This document shows, piece after piece, positions 25,564 through 33,203 of a DNA stretch of 41,589 bases; the stretch's first letter is position 1, and each line of letters begins with the position of its first letter. Made by a program: the position numbers and the translations under genes. The DNA is from Porphyromonadaceae bacterium UBA7087 (lineage in GTDB: Bacteria > Bacteroidota > Bacteroidia > Bacteroidales > Muribaculaceae). Location: assembly GCA_002493515.1 (NCBI GenBank), contig DKYZ01000135.1, forward strand, positions 11,965 through 53,553, written 5' to 3'. Under the pieces are notes generated by a model. The model was given only the letters and a program-made list of their open reading frames with translations. It ran no database searches and was not told where the DNA came from.

Positions 25564-27180
25564 ATGGCAGACATGGGCTTGGATATGGGGAATTATTCTC
25601 CCTCGCTGCATAAATTTGTGGCGATGGCTGCTTTTGTGCTCATTCTTGCAATTGCCCCACTGAATCTGGTGTACGCGGCAGACGGCAACGGACGTGATGA
25701 TGCGTTTGCCCGTGCGCGGGAATATATGCGCCAGGGGGAGGAGCACGAGGCGGGGAACAGGTATGGTGAGGCCCTCGATTCCTATATCAACGGCATGATG
25801 GAGGGTGAGAGGAGCGGCTCAGGCGTGAATATAATGGCCTTCTACAAGAAGATAGGGAACATATACGGCAGATTTGGCGATTACGGAAGGGCGATAAATA
25901 TCTACGAGAAGGGGTATTCGCTGAGGAGACAGCATCCCGACAGGAGGACTGAGTGCGACATCCTCTTCAATCTTGTCGGAGTATGTTGTTTCGCGAAAGA
26001 CAGTCTTAAAGCTCGCCGTTATCTGGCTTTGGCAAGACAATCGATGGAGCCGGGAGACTCCGTCAAGAAATTCATGCTGGATTATTCCGAGGCGCTTGTG
26101 CTTCTGCTGGAGAATAATCCCGGGGCGCGAGACAGGATGAGGAGGGCCGCCCATAACGCTCCTAACCGGTTTTACGAATGTTTTGCCTATGAGAAGCTTT
26201 ACATTTCCTACAGAGAGGCTGAAATCACCGACTCATGTTTCAAATATCTTACACTCTGCAACAGTATGGCGTTGGAAAACGGCATGACAGAGATGTATGC
26301 CCAGACGCTGCATGACCTGTCGGCTTTCTATAAGGAGAGTAAGGACCCGGCGAAGGCACGCTATTACAGGGACCGTTACAGGGAGCTGGCTGATTCGGTG
26401 ATGGATTCAGCCTACGACCTCGGAAAGTTCTACGAGGCCCGTAACACCCAGTATCTCTATGAGGTGGAGAAAACCGACCGGCGTATATCCGACCTTCAGG
26501 CTCGGCAGCGCGAGAAGGAGCGTGAGATATGGTTTCAGCGCATTCTCGGGGCCATACTTGTGGGTGTGTTGCTGATGGTGGCTGTTTTCCTTTGGGTCGC
26601 TCTCCGGCAGAAGAGACGTCTCTCGGAGGCTTACCGCGACCTCTATGACCGTAATGTGGAGGTGTTGAAGGGTGAGGCGGACAGCAAGTCGCGCATTGCC
26701 GGATATGAGGAGCGGATAAGGGACCTGGAGGAAAAGATAGCCTCGCAGCCCGACCATGCCGAGGAGGAGAAACCTGTGGAAACATCGAAATACCAGGCCT
26801 CCAATCTTAATGAGGAGAACCGGCAGAGGATTGTCGAGGCTCTTGCGAAGGCTATGGACGAGGATAAGGCTTTCTGCAGCGAGGATTTCTCGCTCGGACG
26901 CCTGGCGGAGCTTGTAGGCACCAACCAGGCCTACCTCTCGCAGGTCATCAACGAGTGTCACGGGAAGAATTTCACGGAATACGTGAATGAATACCGCATC
27001 AAGGAGGTGTGCAACCGCCTTCTCGACACGGCTCAGTATGGCAACTACACGATAGTGGCGGTGGCCGAGAGCGTCGGATTCCGCTCGCGTTCCACATTCA
27101 GCCGCACGTTCCGCAAAATCACCGGCATTCCCCCCTCCGTATATCAGAAAATGTCGAAAGACCAGGAGAAGGAGCCCTGA
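25564..27180 (+). CDS. Transmembrane TPR sensor with AraC-type DNA-binding domain
   Basis: A 538-residue protein. An N-terminal hydrophobic segment (AFVLILAIAPLNLVYA) is followed by TPR-type helices to about residue 310 ('ALDSYINGMMEGER', 'YKKIGNIYGRFGDYGRAINIYEKGY' in parts, 'KYLTLCNSMALENG'). A membrane segment lies at 322-347 (ILGAILVGVLLMVAVFLWVAL), then a coiled coil, then an AraC/XylS domain from about 413: 'FSLGRLAELVGTNQAYLSQVIN' in parts, 'NFTEYVNEYRIKEVCN', 'ESVGFRSRSTFSRTFRKITG'. The TPR part would sit in the periplasm and the DNA-binding part in the cytosol. It lies between secreted-protein genes, which may be its targets (inference). Confidence 0.88.
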   Translation: MADMGLDMGNYSPSLHKFVAMAAFVLILAIAPLNLVYAADGNGRDDAFARAREYMRQGEEHEAGNRYGEALDSYINGMMEGERSGSGVNIMAFYKKIGNIYGRFGDYGRAINIYEKGYSLRRQHPDRRTECDILFNLVGVCCFAKDSLKARRYLALARQSMEPGDSVKKFMLDYSEALVLLLENNPGARDRMRRAAHNAPNRFYECFAYEKLYISYREAEITDSCFKYLTLCNSMALENGMTEMYAQTLHDLSAFYKESKDPAKARYYRDRYRELADSVMDSAYDLGKFYEARNTQYLYEVEKTDRRISDLQARQREKEREIWFQRILGAILVGVLLMVAVFLWVALRQKRRLSEAYRDLYDRNVEVLKGEADSKSRIAGYEERIRDLEEKIASQPDHAEEEKPVETSKYQASNLNEENRQRIVEALAKAMDEDKAFCSEDFSLGRLAELVGTNQAYLSQVINECHGKNFTEYVNEYRIKEVCNRLLDTAQYGNYTIVAVAESVGFRSRSTFSRTFRKITGIPPSVYQKMSKDQEKEP

Positions 27181-27263
27181 CGCGCACCGGTGACGACCAG
27201 CACCTTGTCGCTGTCGGATTTGAAGTAGTCAGATATTCTGGAAGTTATCTTTCGATATAGCAT
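27177..27263 (-). pseudogene. 5' fragment of an AAA+/DUF4143 ATPase gene
   Basis: On the minus strand, ATG 27263 opens a frame reading 'MLYRKITSRISDYFKSDSD', then 'KVLVVTGARQ'. This is the typical start of a DUF4143 ATPase and stops being homologous in the middle of the Walker A motif (compare GARQVGKT in the gene at 184). The break falls at the stop codon of the AraC-type gene (27178-27180); beyond it the frame is antisense to that gene. Only about 29 codons survive. The promoter and repeat array at 27293-27434 still precede it. Confidence 0.75.
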
Positions 27264-27292
27264 ATCTGCTGTTGCAATGTATTGATTATCAG

Positions 27293-27424
27293 AAGTTAAT
27301 ATCGTGTCTTTACGCTTTTCAACCCGTTTTCGGGGTCAAAAAACACACTTTTCAACCCGTTTTGAGGCGGATTTACTACACTTTTCAACCCGTTTTGTTC
27401 CTGCAAATATACACTTTTCAACCC
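27293..27424 (-). repeat. 33-bp tandem repeat array (3 full units + partial)
   Basis: Full units on the minus strand are 27424-27392, 27391-27359 and 27358-27326; a partial unit follows to about 27293. Each unit starts GGGTTGAAAAGTGT (GCGT in the last) and ends AAAAC; the middle 14 nt vary. The period is exactly 33, as in the array at 1-150. The first unit carries a -7 box, the others lie in the would-be leader of the truncated ATPase gene. Confidence 0.9.
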
Positions 27425-27434
27425 AACCGGCCAA
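27404..27434 (-). promoter_or_regulatory. Promoter inside the second 33-bp array
   Basis: Minus-strand TATATTTGCAGG (-7 box at 27411-27404) with TTG at 27434-27432, spacer 20 nt. It would transcribe the remaining repeat units and the truncated ATPase fragment. Confidence 0.55.
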
Positions 27435-27450
27435 CAATTTCCGGCAGAAA

Positions 27451-27485
27451 AAAAGAGAGGACGTCATCATTGACGCCTCTCTTTT
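27451..27485. terminator. Bidirectional terminator
   Basis: AAAAGAGAGG-(A)-CGTCA, loop TCAT, TGACG-CCTCTCTTTT. A 15-bp stem flanked by A-run and T-run on either side works on both strands. It follows the Omp28-type gene on the minus strand. Confidence 0.8.
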
Positions 27486-27511
27486 GGGATATGTTGCCTA
27501 TGTGGTCTTTT

Positions 27512-29500
27512 TCAGAACGGGATTTTTTTGATAATTGAATCGTTGCCGTCTGTAACCCGGACTATCATTATTCCGTTCTGTGAGGGACTTTCGATTTCCT
27601 CAATGTCAGAGGCCATTACACGTGACGAGATGACCATGCCGTTTATTCCGATAATATCTACTTTCGCACCTTTTCTGGATTTTACCAGAATCCCGGTGTC
27701 ACTCCTCGTTATTGATGAGTTGTCGGTTGCAGAGGCCTGGATGCCTGCTCCCTCCACTGCATACGCGGATGCTGACATCTGATCCGCGTTGAGCACTTCT
27801 CCGGTAGCCCGGTCGAGAAGGAGCATCGTCACGGCAGTATTGCGCCAATTCTGCACTCCCGATTCATTTGACACTGTCTGCATCGGAAAATCGAATGTCA
27901 TACTGTACTGCTGAGCTTCTCCGGCTTTCCATTCAGTTGCAAGAGTGGTGTTGTCTCCGTAATAGTTGTTGAAGATACCCATTGCCACGTGGTCGAAAGG
28001 ATATACTGACGACGGGATGCTCTCGCCTTCCTCAGTATAATCATATACATATTCCCAGATTGATTCCGGAAGACCCTCTGCCAGCCATTCATCAAGGGTA
28101 TACCCGCTGTAATTGTTACTCTGACTCCAGGAACTTCCGCGTCCCTGACACCCGTCTTCCGTTACAATGGCCACCGCCGTGACATCGGCATTCGGGAGAT
28201 CGTAGCAGAACTCTGGTGAGTAAATCACTGTGGCAACATTGGATTCCGGATTGAAACATACCTTGTCGATAGTGATTCGCTGACCTACGTTTCTATTTGC
28301 GTATTCGATAATCTCCGAATGGCTCATTGCCGGCTCTCCGTATATTTTGCGGTTAATCCAGGCTGATGGATAGTTTTTGATTCCCGACTGTTCCGCCCAT
28401 CTGGTGTGGTAGTCATATACCTCCATAGGGTCGTCGCTGTGGACAGCGATACCGATGAACCGGTCGCCAAGAGTCTCGTTATAGTATTTTATCGCAGCTG
28501 TGCCTCTCACGCAATAGCCGCACCACGTGCCGGTTCCCTCTTCCATAACGCAGGTGGCCGGGTATCCTTCCATGCATACCAATGTGCTGTTGATGACAGT
28601 AGGCGTAGCTCCGTCATAATTGGGAGTTATTGTCACTGTGTAGCCATATTTGTCTCCGAATTCGACTGAAATCGGATCCGGAAATTCGAACGAATAGGTG
28701 TTGTAACGGCTGTTGAGCTGTTTGTCTGTCGAATATTCTTGCATACCACCGTCGCTGCCCTCAAGACGGGCAACGAATCCCCGGCAGGATACGGGAGTCA
28801 TTATGCTGACCTGCATCTTCACCTCATAGGACCCAGCGGTGGTAGTAAATGTAGGGGCTTCATTTACGACGTCAATGTCATATTCCGACAGAACGATACG
28901 TGTGAAACCGGTAAGCTGGGCATCTGTGCTTTTGTTGACAAACGCTATCCAGATTTTTTTGCCACCCATGTCTTTGAGGGCTTTGTGTACAGTGGATCTG
29001 ACTATTTCCCTGGCGGAGCCTTTCTGGCGTCCCGAGTATACAGGTTTGTCGGTGAAGTCTTCCCTTGTATTACCGGTGGTCGATACGTACACCTCGAATT
29101 TACATTCATTGGTGGAGCCATAAGACAGAACGTCGAAGTCGAGCATAATGTCCTTTGAGCTGTCGGTGAGGTCTATCTCGGGGCTTACAAGCCATTCGTC
29201 GGCTGCTCCGCCTGTCTCAAATGTAGAGTTGCTCCATGGGGCGTTTCCCAGTCCCTTGAACTCAAGCATCTCATAGGCTGCACATCCTTCGGGAAAGTAT
29301 TCTCTCAGGGAGGCGTCGCTTAATCCGAGCTTTGTGTCTTTGGCGACTTTGCCGCTTCCGAAGCATGTCCATCCGCACAGAGGTCTTTGCACGGTGGGAT
29401 TGGAGAAATCGGAGACGAAATATTGAAGCCTGTCATTTACCGCGGCATTCACTGCCATTGATATCAAAAGCAGTGACAACAGGATTATGTTTTTTCTCAT
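27512..29500 (-). CDS. Omp28-type secreted protein with CxxC motif and sorting tail
   Basis: A 662-residue protein with a signal peptide (NIILLSLLLISMAVNA). The N-terminal half contains a jelly-roll-like segment ('WLVSPEIDLTDSSKDIMLDFDV' in parts). A thioredoxin-like Omp28 region starts with 'MEEGTGTWCGYCVRG', with Cys327 and Cys330, followed by 'DRFIGIAVHSDDPM' and 'YPSAWINRK'. The C-terminus is a sorting tail (VDIIGINGMVISS...GIMIVRVTDGN, ending KKIPF). Omp28 proteins are surface or secreted proteins of unclear function. It is second in a two-gene unit behind the FN3 protein; a paralogous unit lies at 37-41.5 kb. Confidence 0.82.
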   Translation of the reverse strand: MRKNIILLSLLLISMAVNAAVNDRLQYFVSDFSNPTVQRPLCGWTCFGSGKVAKDTKLGLSDASLREYFPEGCAAYEMLEFKGLGNAPWSNSTFETGGAADEWLVSPEIDLTDSSKDIMLDFDVLSYGSTNECKFEVYVSTTGNTREDFTDKPVYSGRQKGSAREIVRSTVHKALKDMGGKKIWIAFVNKSTDAQLTGFTRIVLSEYDIDVVNEAPTFTTTAGSYEVKMQVSIMTPVSCRGFVARLEGSDGGMQEYSTDKQLNSRYNTYSFEFPDPISVEFGDKYGYTVTITPNYDGATPTVINSTLVCMEGYPATCVMEEGTGTWCGYCVRGTAAIKYYNETLGDRFIGIAVHSDDPMEVYDYHTRWAEQSGIKNYPSAWINRKIYGEPAMSHSEIIEYANRNVGQRITIDKVCFNPESNVATVIYSPEFCYDLPNADVTAVAIVTEDGCQGRGSSWSQSNNYSGYTLDEWLAEGLPESIWEYVYDYTEEGESIPSSVYPFDHVAMGIFNNYYGDNTTLATEWKAGEAQQYSMTFDFPMQTVSNESGVQNWRNTAVTMLLLDRATGEVLNADQMSASAYAVEGAGIQASATDNSSITRSDTGILVKSRKGAKVDIIGINGMVISSRVMASDIEEIESPSQNGIMIVRVTDGNDSIIKKIPF

Positions 29501-29517
29501 TGTTGAAGATTTTTGGT

Positions 29518-29551
29518 GTGCCGGAGAGGAATCGGCTTACCCCTCCGGCAC
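29518..29551 (-). promoter_or_regulatory. Intercistronic hairpin, first cassette
   Basis: GTGCCGGAG (29518-29526) pairs with CTCCGGCAC (29543-29551), 9 bp, between the FN3 gene and the Omp28 gene. There is no U-tract on the minus-strand transcript, so it more likely tunes or processes the message than ends it. Confidence 0.55.
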
Positions 29552-29560
29552 ATAAGTTTG

Positions 29561-32500
29561 TTATCTGACTATTGTTTTGAATGACTGACCGTCTACACGC
29601 ACAACATAAATGCCGCGTGCCATACCGATCGTCTCAGGTGAGTCTGTCGTTATAAGACTTGCCGTTCTCATGCCGTCGAAAGTCCAGACTTCAACAGTCC
29701 TGCCTTCGGGAGCACTTATCGTTATATGGCCGTCTGAGCCATATACCCTGGTCTTGTCCAATGAGATGTCTGATACCGACGTGGTATAGGAAATCATGTA
29801 TTCTGCTATCATGGCCACATCGTCAGACGATGCGTATGACGCGTCCATCCATATTTCAACCCACTGGCGTCCAAGCATATTGTCCGGCAGAAGGATAGTT
29901 GTGGTTTCCCATCCTTTGCCTTTGTTGACTTTCCCGATTTCTACGGCTTTATCTAGTCCGGAAGCAATGGCGTAAAGAGTCATTTCAGCGGCATTGTCAC
30001 CGTTCCATGTGAGCAGTTCAATAGCGATGCCGCTTTCTGAAGACAATGTTGAAAATTTGGGGAATATCAGTCTTCCGGTCTGTCCGGCGGCTGACGCGGT
30101 GCCTGTCATAGCGACATGGCCATCAAGACCGTAAGTCTCGTTGATCAGAGATGGATCTGCAAGGCCCCATTGGGTGCCGGCACATTCATTGAACGGGAAT
30201 CCTTCAAGCGGAGTCACACTTATAGCGGCTTCCGGGAAGGTTTCAGCTATGGGTAGTTCATGCGGGATACCAAGCTGGGCGACCGCAGTCGGTTGGTCGT
30301 TATAATTATCTCCCATATCGTTTTCTGCTGCGATACCGAGGAAATAATTTTTAAGAATCTCCGGATTCTCAGCCGGGGTGTAAACGCATGTCATATTGTC
30401 AATTTGCGCGGAAGATGGGAAAGTCCATATTTTTCCGTTGAAAACCATAAGTTGATATGATATCTCGTCGGCATTTATGCTTCCTCCGTTTAGACCTTCA
30501 TTCGGAGCATCCCAGGTCAGTGTGACACTCATATTGTCGTCGTCGGTCACCGCATTCAGATTGTTGACTCTTCCGGGAATGTCAGGTCCGGAGTATACCT
30601 TTATGAATGTCTCTGCTCCAAGGATTCCATTTGCAGTGACTGTCTGGACGAACACTTTGCTGAATCCCTCAGTCACATCGACAATGGCTGTCTGTACAGA
30701 ACCAGGCTTGCCTGTCACTTCTGTCTCTGACGTACCCTTTACAATGGCCGTTATTTCCGATTCGGCTTCTATGGCACTTCCGTCGATAAGATTCTCAGGT
30801 ATGCGGAAGGTTATTTCGCTTTTGAAGATTCCATCTTCTGTGGCGTCTTTGAATGCAAGGTCTGTCACGCACTGCGGGCCGTCTGCCGTGGTATCGGTTT
30901 TACGGATGTTTATATTCCTTATGTTGAGGTAAGATTGTGCGGGATCCGAGACTGCGCGTATCGCCAGATACCATACCCCTGCTTTCGGCACAGTGAATCC
31001 TGTCATTGTTATCTCGAACTGGTCGGATTCTGGTCTGGTTTTTCCTAAAATGCAGTTCCGTTCTCCAGAGAGGTCGGGGGTGGAAGAAATCCAGATTTCG
31101 AAATATTCATCCTGGGCTGTGAAATAACTTGATTCCAAAGTAAAGGAATAGTAATCTTCAGGGCTGTCAAACTCTATTCCAGGGAGGAAAAGCCAGTCAT
31201 CGCCGTAATTTACAGGATCAGGATAATAGGAGAATATTAAGCTGCCCTGGTAGTTACGCGTATGCCATGTGCTTTCGTCATGATTTGCATCAAGGACTGT
31301 CACGAGCTGTGCCTGTTCCTCAGTGGGTATAATCTCGACATCAAGCTGCAACGGATCTCCATATATTATGGTATTTGATTCGGACGCCTCGGATTCCTTG
31401 CCGGAGCATATTGCATAGACACGGCATGAATATGGTGTAAGTTCTCCTTCGGGGAGTTCGACATCCATATAGGTGTCGGAAGTCGATCCGAGCATCTCGT
31501 CATTGAGATAGACCTCATATTCCATTGTAGAGAGGTCAAGCCAGCCGTTGTGTGTTCCCTCTGTCACTGCCTCCCAGCTCACTTTGTCAAGGGTCATTGT
31601 GACGTTTGCTGGTGCTTTGGGAGTATCGTTGCCGATGTATTTTCTTACAGTGGCCTTCGGCGAGGCTTTCCCATCGGATGAAGCCCCTACCCGGAATACG
31701 TGTTCTCCGTCAGACTGGTCGCTGATCATCACAGTGATAGTCTCACCGGGAGTGGATTCTGCCTGCTGCAGTACATTGCCGTCTACCCATACTGTATATC
31801 CAAGCATGGTGGATTCCAGGGGCTTCCCGGATCCGAATGTGGTGGGAAGGATAAACGATATGCTTCCGCTTGACTCGGCTTCAGGGAAGTCGACGCTTGT
31901 TATTTCAGGCACCGATGGAGCGTCGGGACGGGGAGTGTCATAAGGAGAAACCATATACGCATATGTGAGGCTGTCGCTTACAGGACTCAGCAGCGTAACA
32001 CTCTCCTCCTCAGGGTCTATTGCGTAAAGCTCGGATTTTTTTCCTTCGAGAATGGCGTTGAAGACATAGTATCCGTCTTGCGCGCTCCATACCATTGCGG
32101 ATACAATATTCTGCAGACCCTCTATTCCGAGTTCCATGACGCTTGTCTGGTTGCCTTCAAGATCAATGTAGACAAACTCATGGTTGAGATTGATTCCGGC
32201 AAGCGTTCCCTTGTCGTCATTATAACAGAGGGCGAGACACACCTCTTCGGGAGCTGTATCATCCTTGACCACCTCGGTCTCCTCCGGTCTGCTGCCGGGA
32301 GATGATTTGAATACAGACTTGTCTCCGTGGCTTTCCATATAACCGTAACCGTAGACACGGTCATTGTTCGGGTTATACGTGGCAATCTGGTAATAGGGCA
32401 TATAATTGTCCTCCAGATCTATGAGTCGTGGAGTCGATACGGCCTCTCCAGTGGAAAGGTCAAGTTCTTCGTAAGCATATCCCAGTACCCAGGAGCCTAT

Positions 32501-32896
32501 TCCGAATTGGGTGAAACCGCACAGAATGCCGTCACGCAGCCATCCGTTGAGCATGACGAAGCTTTCATCCTGCAGGGCTTCTGTCCACATGTACTCATAG
32601 CCTCCGTCCTGTAGCACCTTGTACATACCCATTTTCCGACTATAATTTCCACCCCCGACATATCCGAAGATGCCGTCTTCGTTAAGGGCAGACGAATGTG
32701 CCGGAGTTGTCAAACCGAGTATGCGTCTGGTTTTGTGGAACGCCTCTATGGCGTCTGATTTCATTTCACGAGAGGTCGTGTCTTGACTGCCGGCCTCGTT
32801 CTGCATCTGCAGCCTCGTCCCGGGGTATAGAGCTGATGCTCCTGCCGTAATTACCGCGGCGAAGGCAGTGATGAAGATTGTTGTTTGTTGTCTCAT
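29561..32896 (-). CDS. Large secreted FN3/choice-of-anchor protein with sorting tail
   Basis: A 1111-residue protein. The signal peptide is 'TIFITAFAAVITAGASA'. An N-terminal region of about 300 residues is propeller-like ('GNYSRKMGMYKVLQDGG', 'YDTPRPDAPSVPEITSVDFP'). It is followed by fibronectin type III-like modules ('TWDAPNEGLNGGSI', 'APANVTMTLDKVSWEAV') and one or two jelly-roll segments of the cleaved-adhesin/choice-of-anchor type ('DDWLFLPGIEFDSPEDYYSF', 'GRLIFPKFSTLSSE'). The end is a sorting domain ('GRTVEVWTFDGMRTAS', 'ARGIYVVRVDGQSFKTIVR'). ATG 32896 fits the signal peptide better than 32926. It is the first gene of the cassette. Confidence 0.82.
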   Translation of the reverse strand: MRQQTTIFITAFAAVITAGASALYPGTRLQMQNEAGSQDTTSREMKSDAIEAFHKTRRILGLTTPAHSSALNEDGIFGYVGGGNYSRKMGMYKVLQDGGYEYMWTEALQDESFVMLNGWLRDGILCGFTQFGIGSWVLGYAYEELDLSTGEAVSTPRLIDLEDNYMPYYQIATYNPNNDRVYGYGYMESHGDKSVFKSSPGSRPEETEVVKDDTAPEEVCLALCYNDDKGTLAGINLNHEFVYIDLEGNQTSVMELGIEGLQNIVSAMVWSAQDGYYVFNAILEGKKSELYAIDPEEESVTLLSPVSDSLTYAYMVSPYDTPRPDAPSVPEITSVDFPEAESSGSISFILPTTFGSGKPLESTMLGYTVWVDGNVLQQAESTPGETITVMISDQSDGEHVFRVGASSDGKASPKATVRKYIGNDTPKAPANVTMTLDKVSWEAVTEGTHNGWLDLSTMEYEVYLNDEMLGSTSDTYMDVELPEGELTPYSCRVYAICSGKESEASESNTIIYGDPLQLDVEIIPTEEQAQLVTVLDANHDESTWHTRNYQGSLIFSYYPDPVNYGDDWLFLPGIEFDSPEDYYSFTLESSYFTAQDEYFEIWISSTPDLSGERNCILGKTRPESDQFEITMTGFTVPKAGVWYLAIRAVSDPAQSYLNIRNINIRKTDTTADGPQCVTDLAFKDATEDGIFKSEITFRIPENLIDGSAIEAESEITAIVKGTSETEVTGKPGSVQTAIVDVTEGFSKVFVQTVTANGILGAETFIKVYSGPDIPGRVNNLNAVTDDDNMSVTLTWDAPNEGLNGGSINADEISYQLMVFNGKIWTFPSSAQIDNMTCVYTPAENPEILKNYFLGIAAENDMGDNYNDQPTAVAQLGIPHELPIAETFPEAAISVTPLEGFPFNECAGTQWGLADPSLINETYGLDGHVAMTGTASAAGQTGRLIFPKFSTLSSESGIAIELLTWNGDNAAEMTLYAIASGLDKAVEIGKVNKGKGWETTTILLPDNMLGRQWVEIWMDASYASSDDVAMIAEYMISYTTSVSDISLDKTRVYGSDGHITISAPEGRTVEVWTFDGMRTASLITTDSPETIGMARGIYVVRVDGQSFKTIVR

Positions 32897-32936
32897 ACAG
32901 TGTATTGTTATTTTGGCGGGATTCATTTCCCGACGG

Positions 32937-32966
32937 CAAAATTAGAAGTCGAAATAGCCACTTCAA
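32937..32966 (-). promoter_or_regulatory. Promoter of the first secreted cassette
   Basis: Minus-strand TAATTTTG at 32944-32937 and TTG at 32966-32964, spacer 19 nt; about 35 nt leader. Confidence 0.7.
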
Positions 32967-32999
32967 AACATTTGTTTACTCTTTAAATGCTTTAAAATT

Positions 33000-33149
33000 A
33001 TATTTGAGTATACTCTTTTTCTACTCAAATATAATATAATGTCTTGATGTTCAGGATATTGCGATATTTAAGACATTGGATTGAAACTTTTGTCATTGAG
33101 TAGGCTTGTGGCGGATGATGGATTTTGTATTGAGCGATATTTTTGAGTA
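33000..33149. promoter_or_regulatory. Cluster of TTGAGTA sites in the divergent region
   Basis: ATATTTGAGTA (33000-33010) and its exact complement (33022-33032) form an 11-bp inverted repeat with an 11-nt spacer. The core TTGAGTA recurs at 33096-33102 and at 33143-33149, the latter overlapping the -33 TTG of the regulator gene. This AT-rich region separates the secreted cassette from the TPR-LuxR-type gene and may bind that regulator. Confidence 0.55.
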
Positions 33150-33171
33150 TCGGAATCTTTTATTATCTTTG
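33143..33171 (+). promoter_or_regulatory. Promoter of the TPR-LuxR-type regulator
   Basis: TTG 33143-33145 and TATCTTTG 33164-33171, spacer 18 nt, followed by CA. Confidence 0.6.
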
Positions 33172-33203
33172 CATCGGCAATCTGCCATAAAATGGGAACC
33201 CTT

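Noticed and set aside
27293..27424. Possible small CRISPR array
   Set aside because: The period is 33 with only 14 + 5 conserved bases per unit, variable parts of about 14 nt are too short for spacers, and no cas gene is near. It is a promoter-associated tandem repeat.
27272..27538. 88-codon plus-strand frame across the second array
   Set aside because: It is made of the tandem repeat and the terminator; no start signal.
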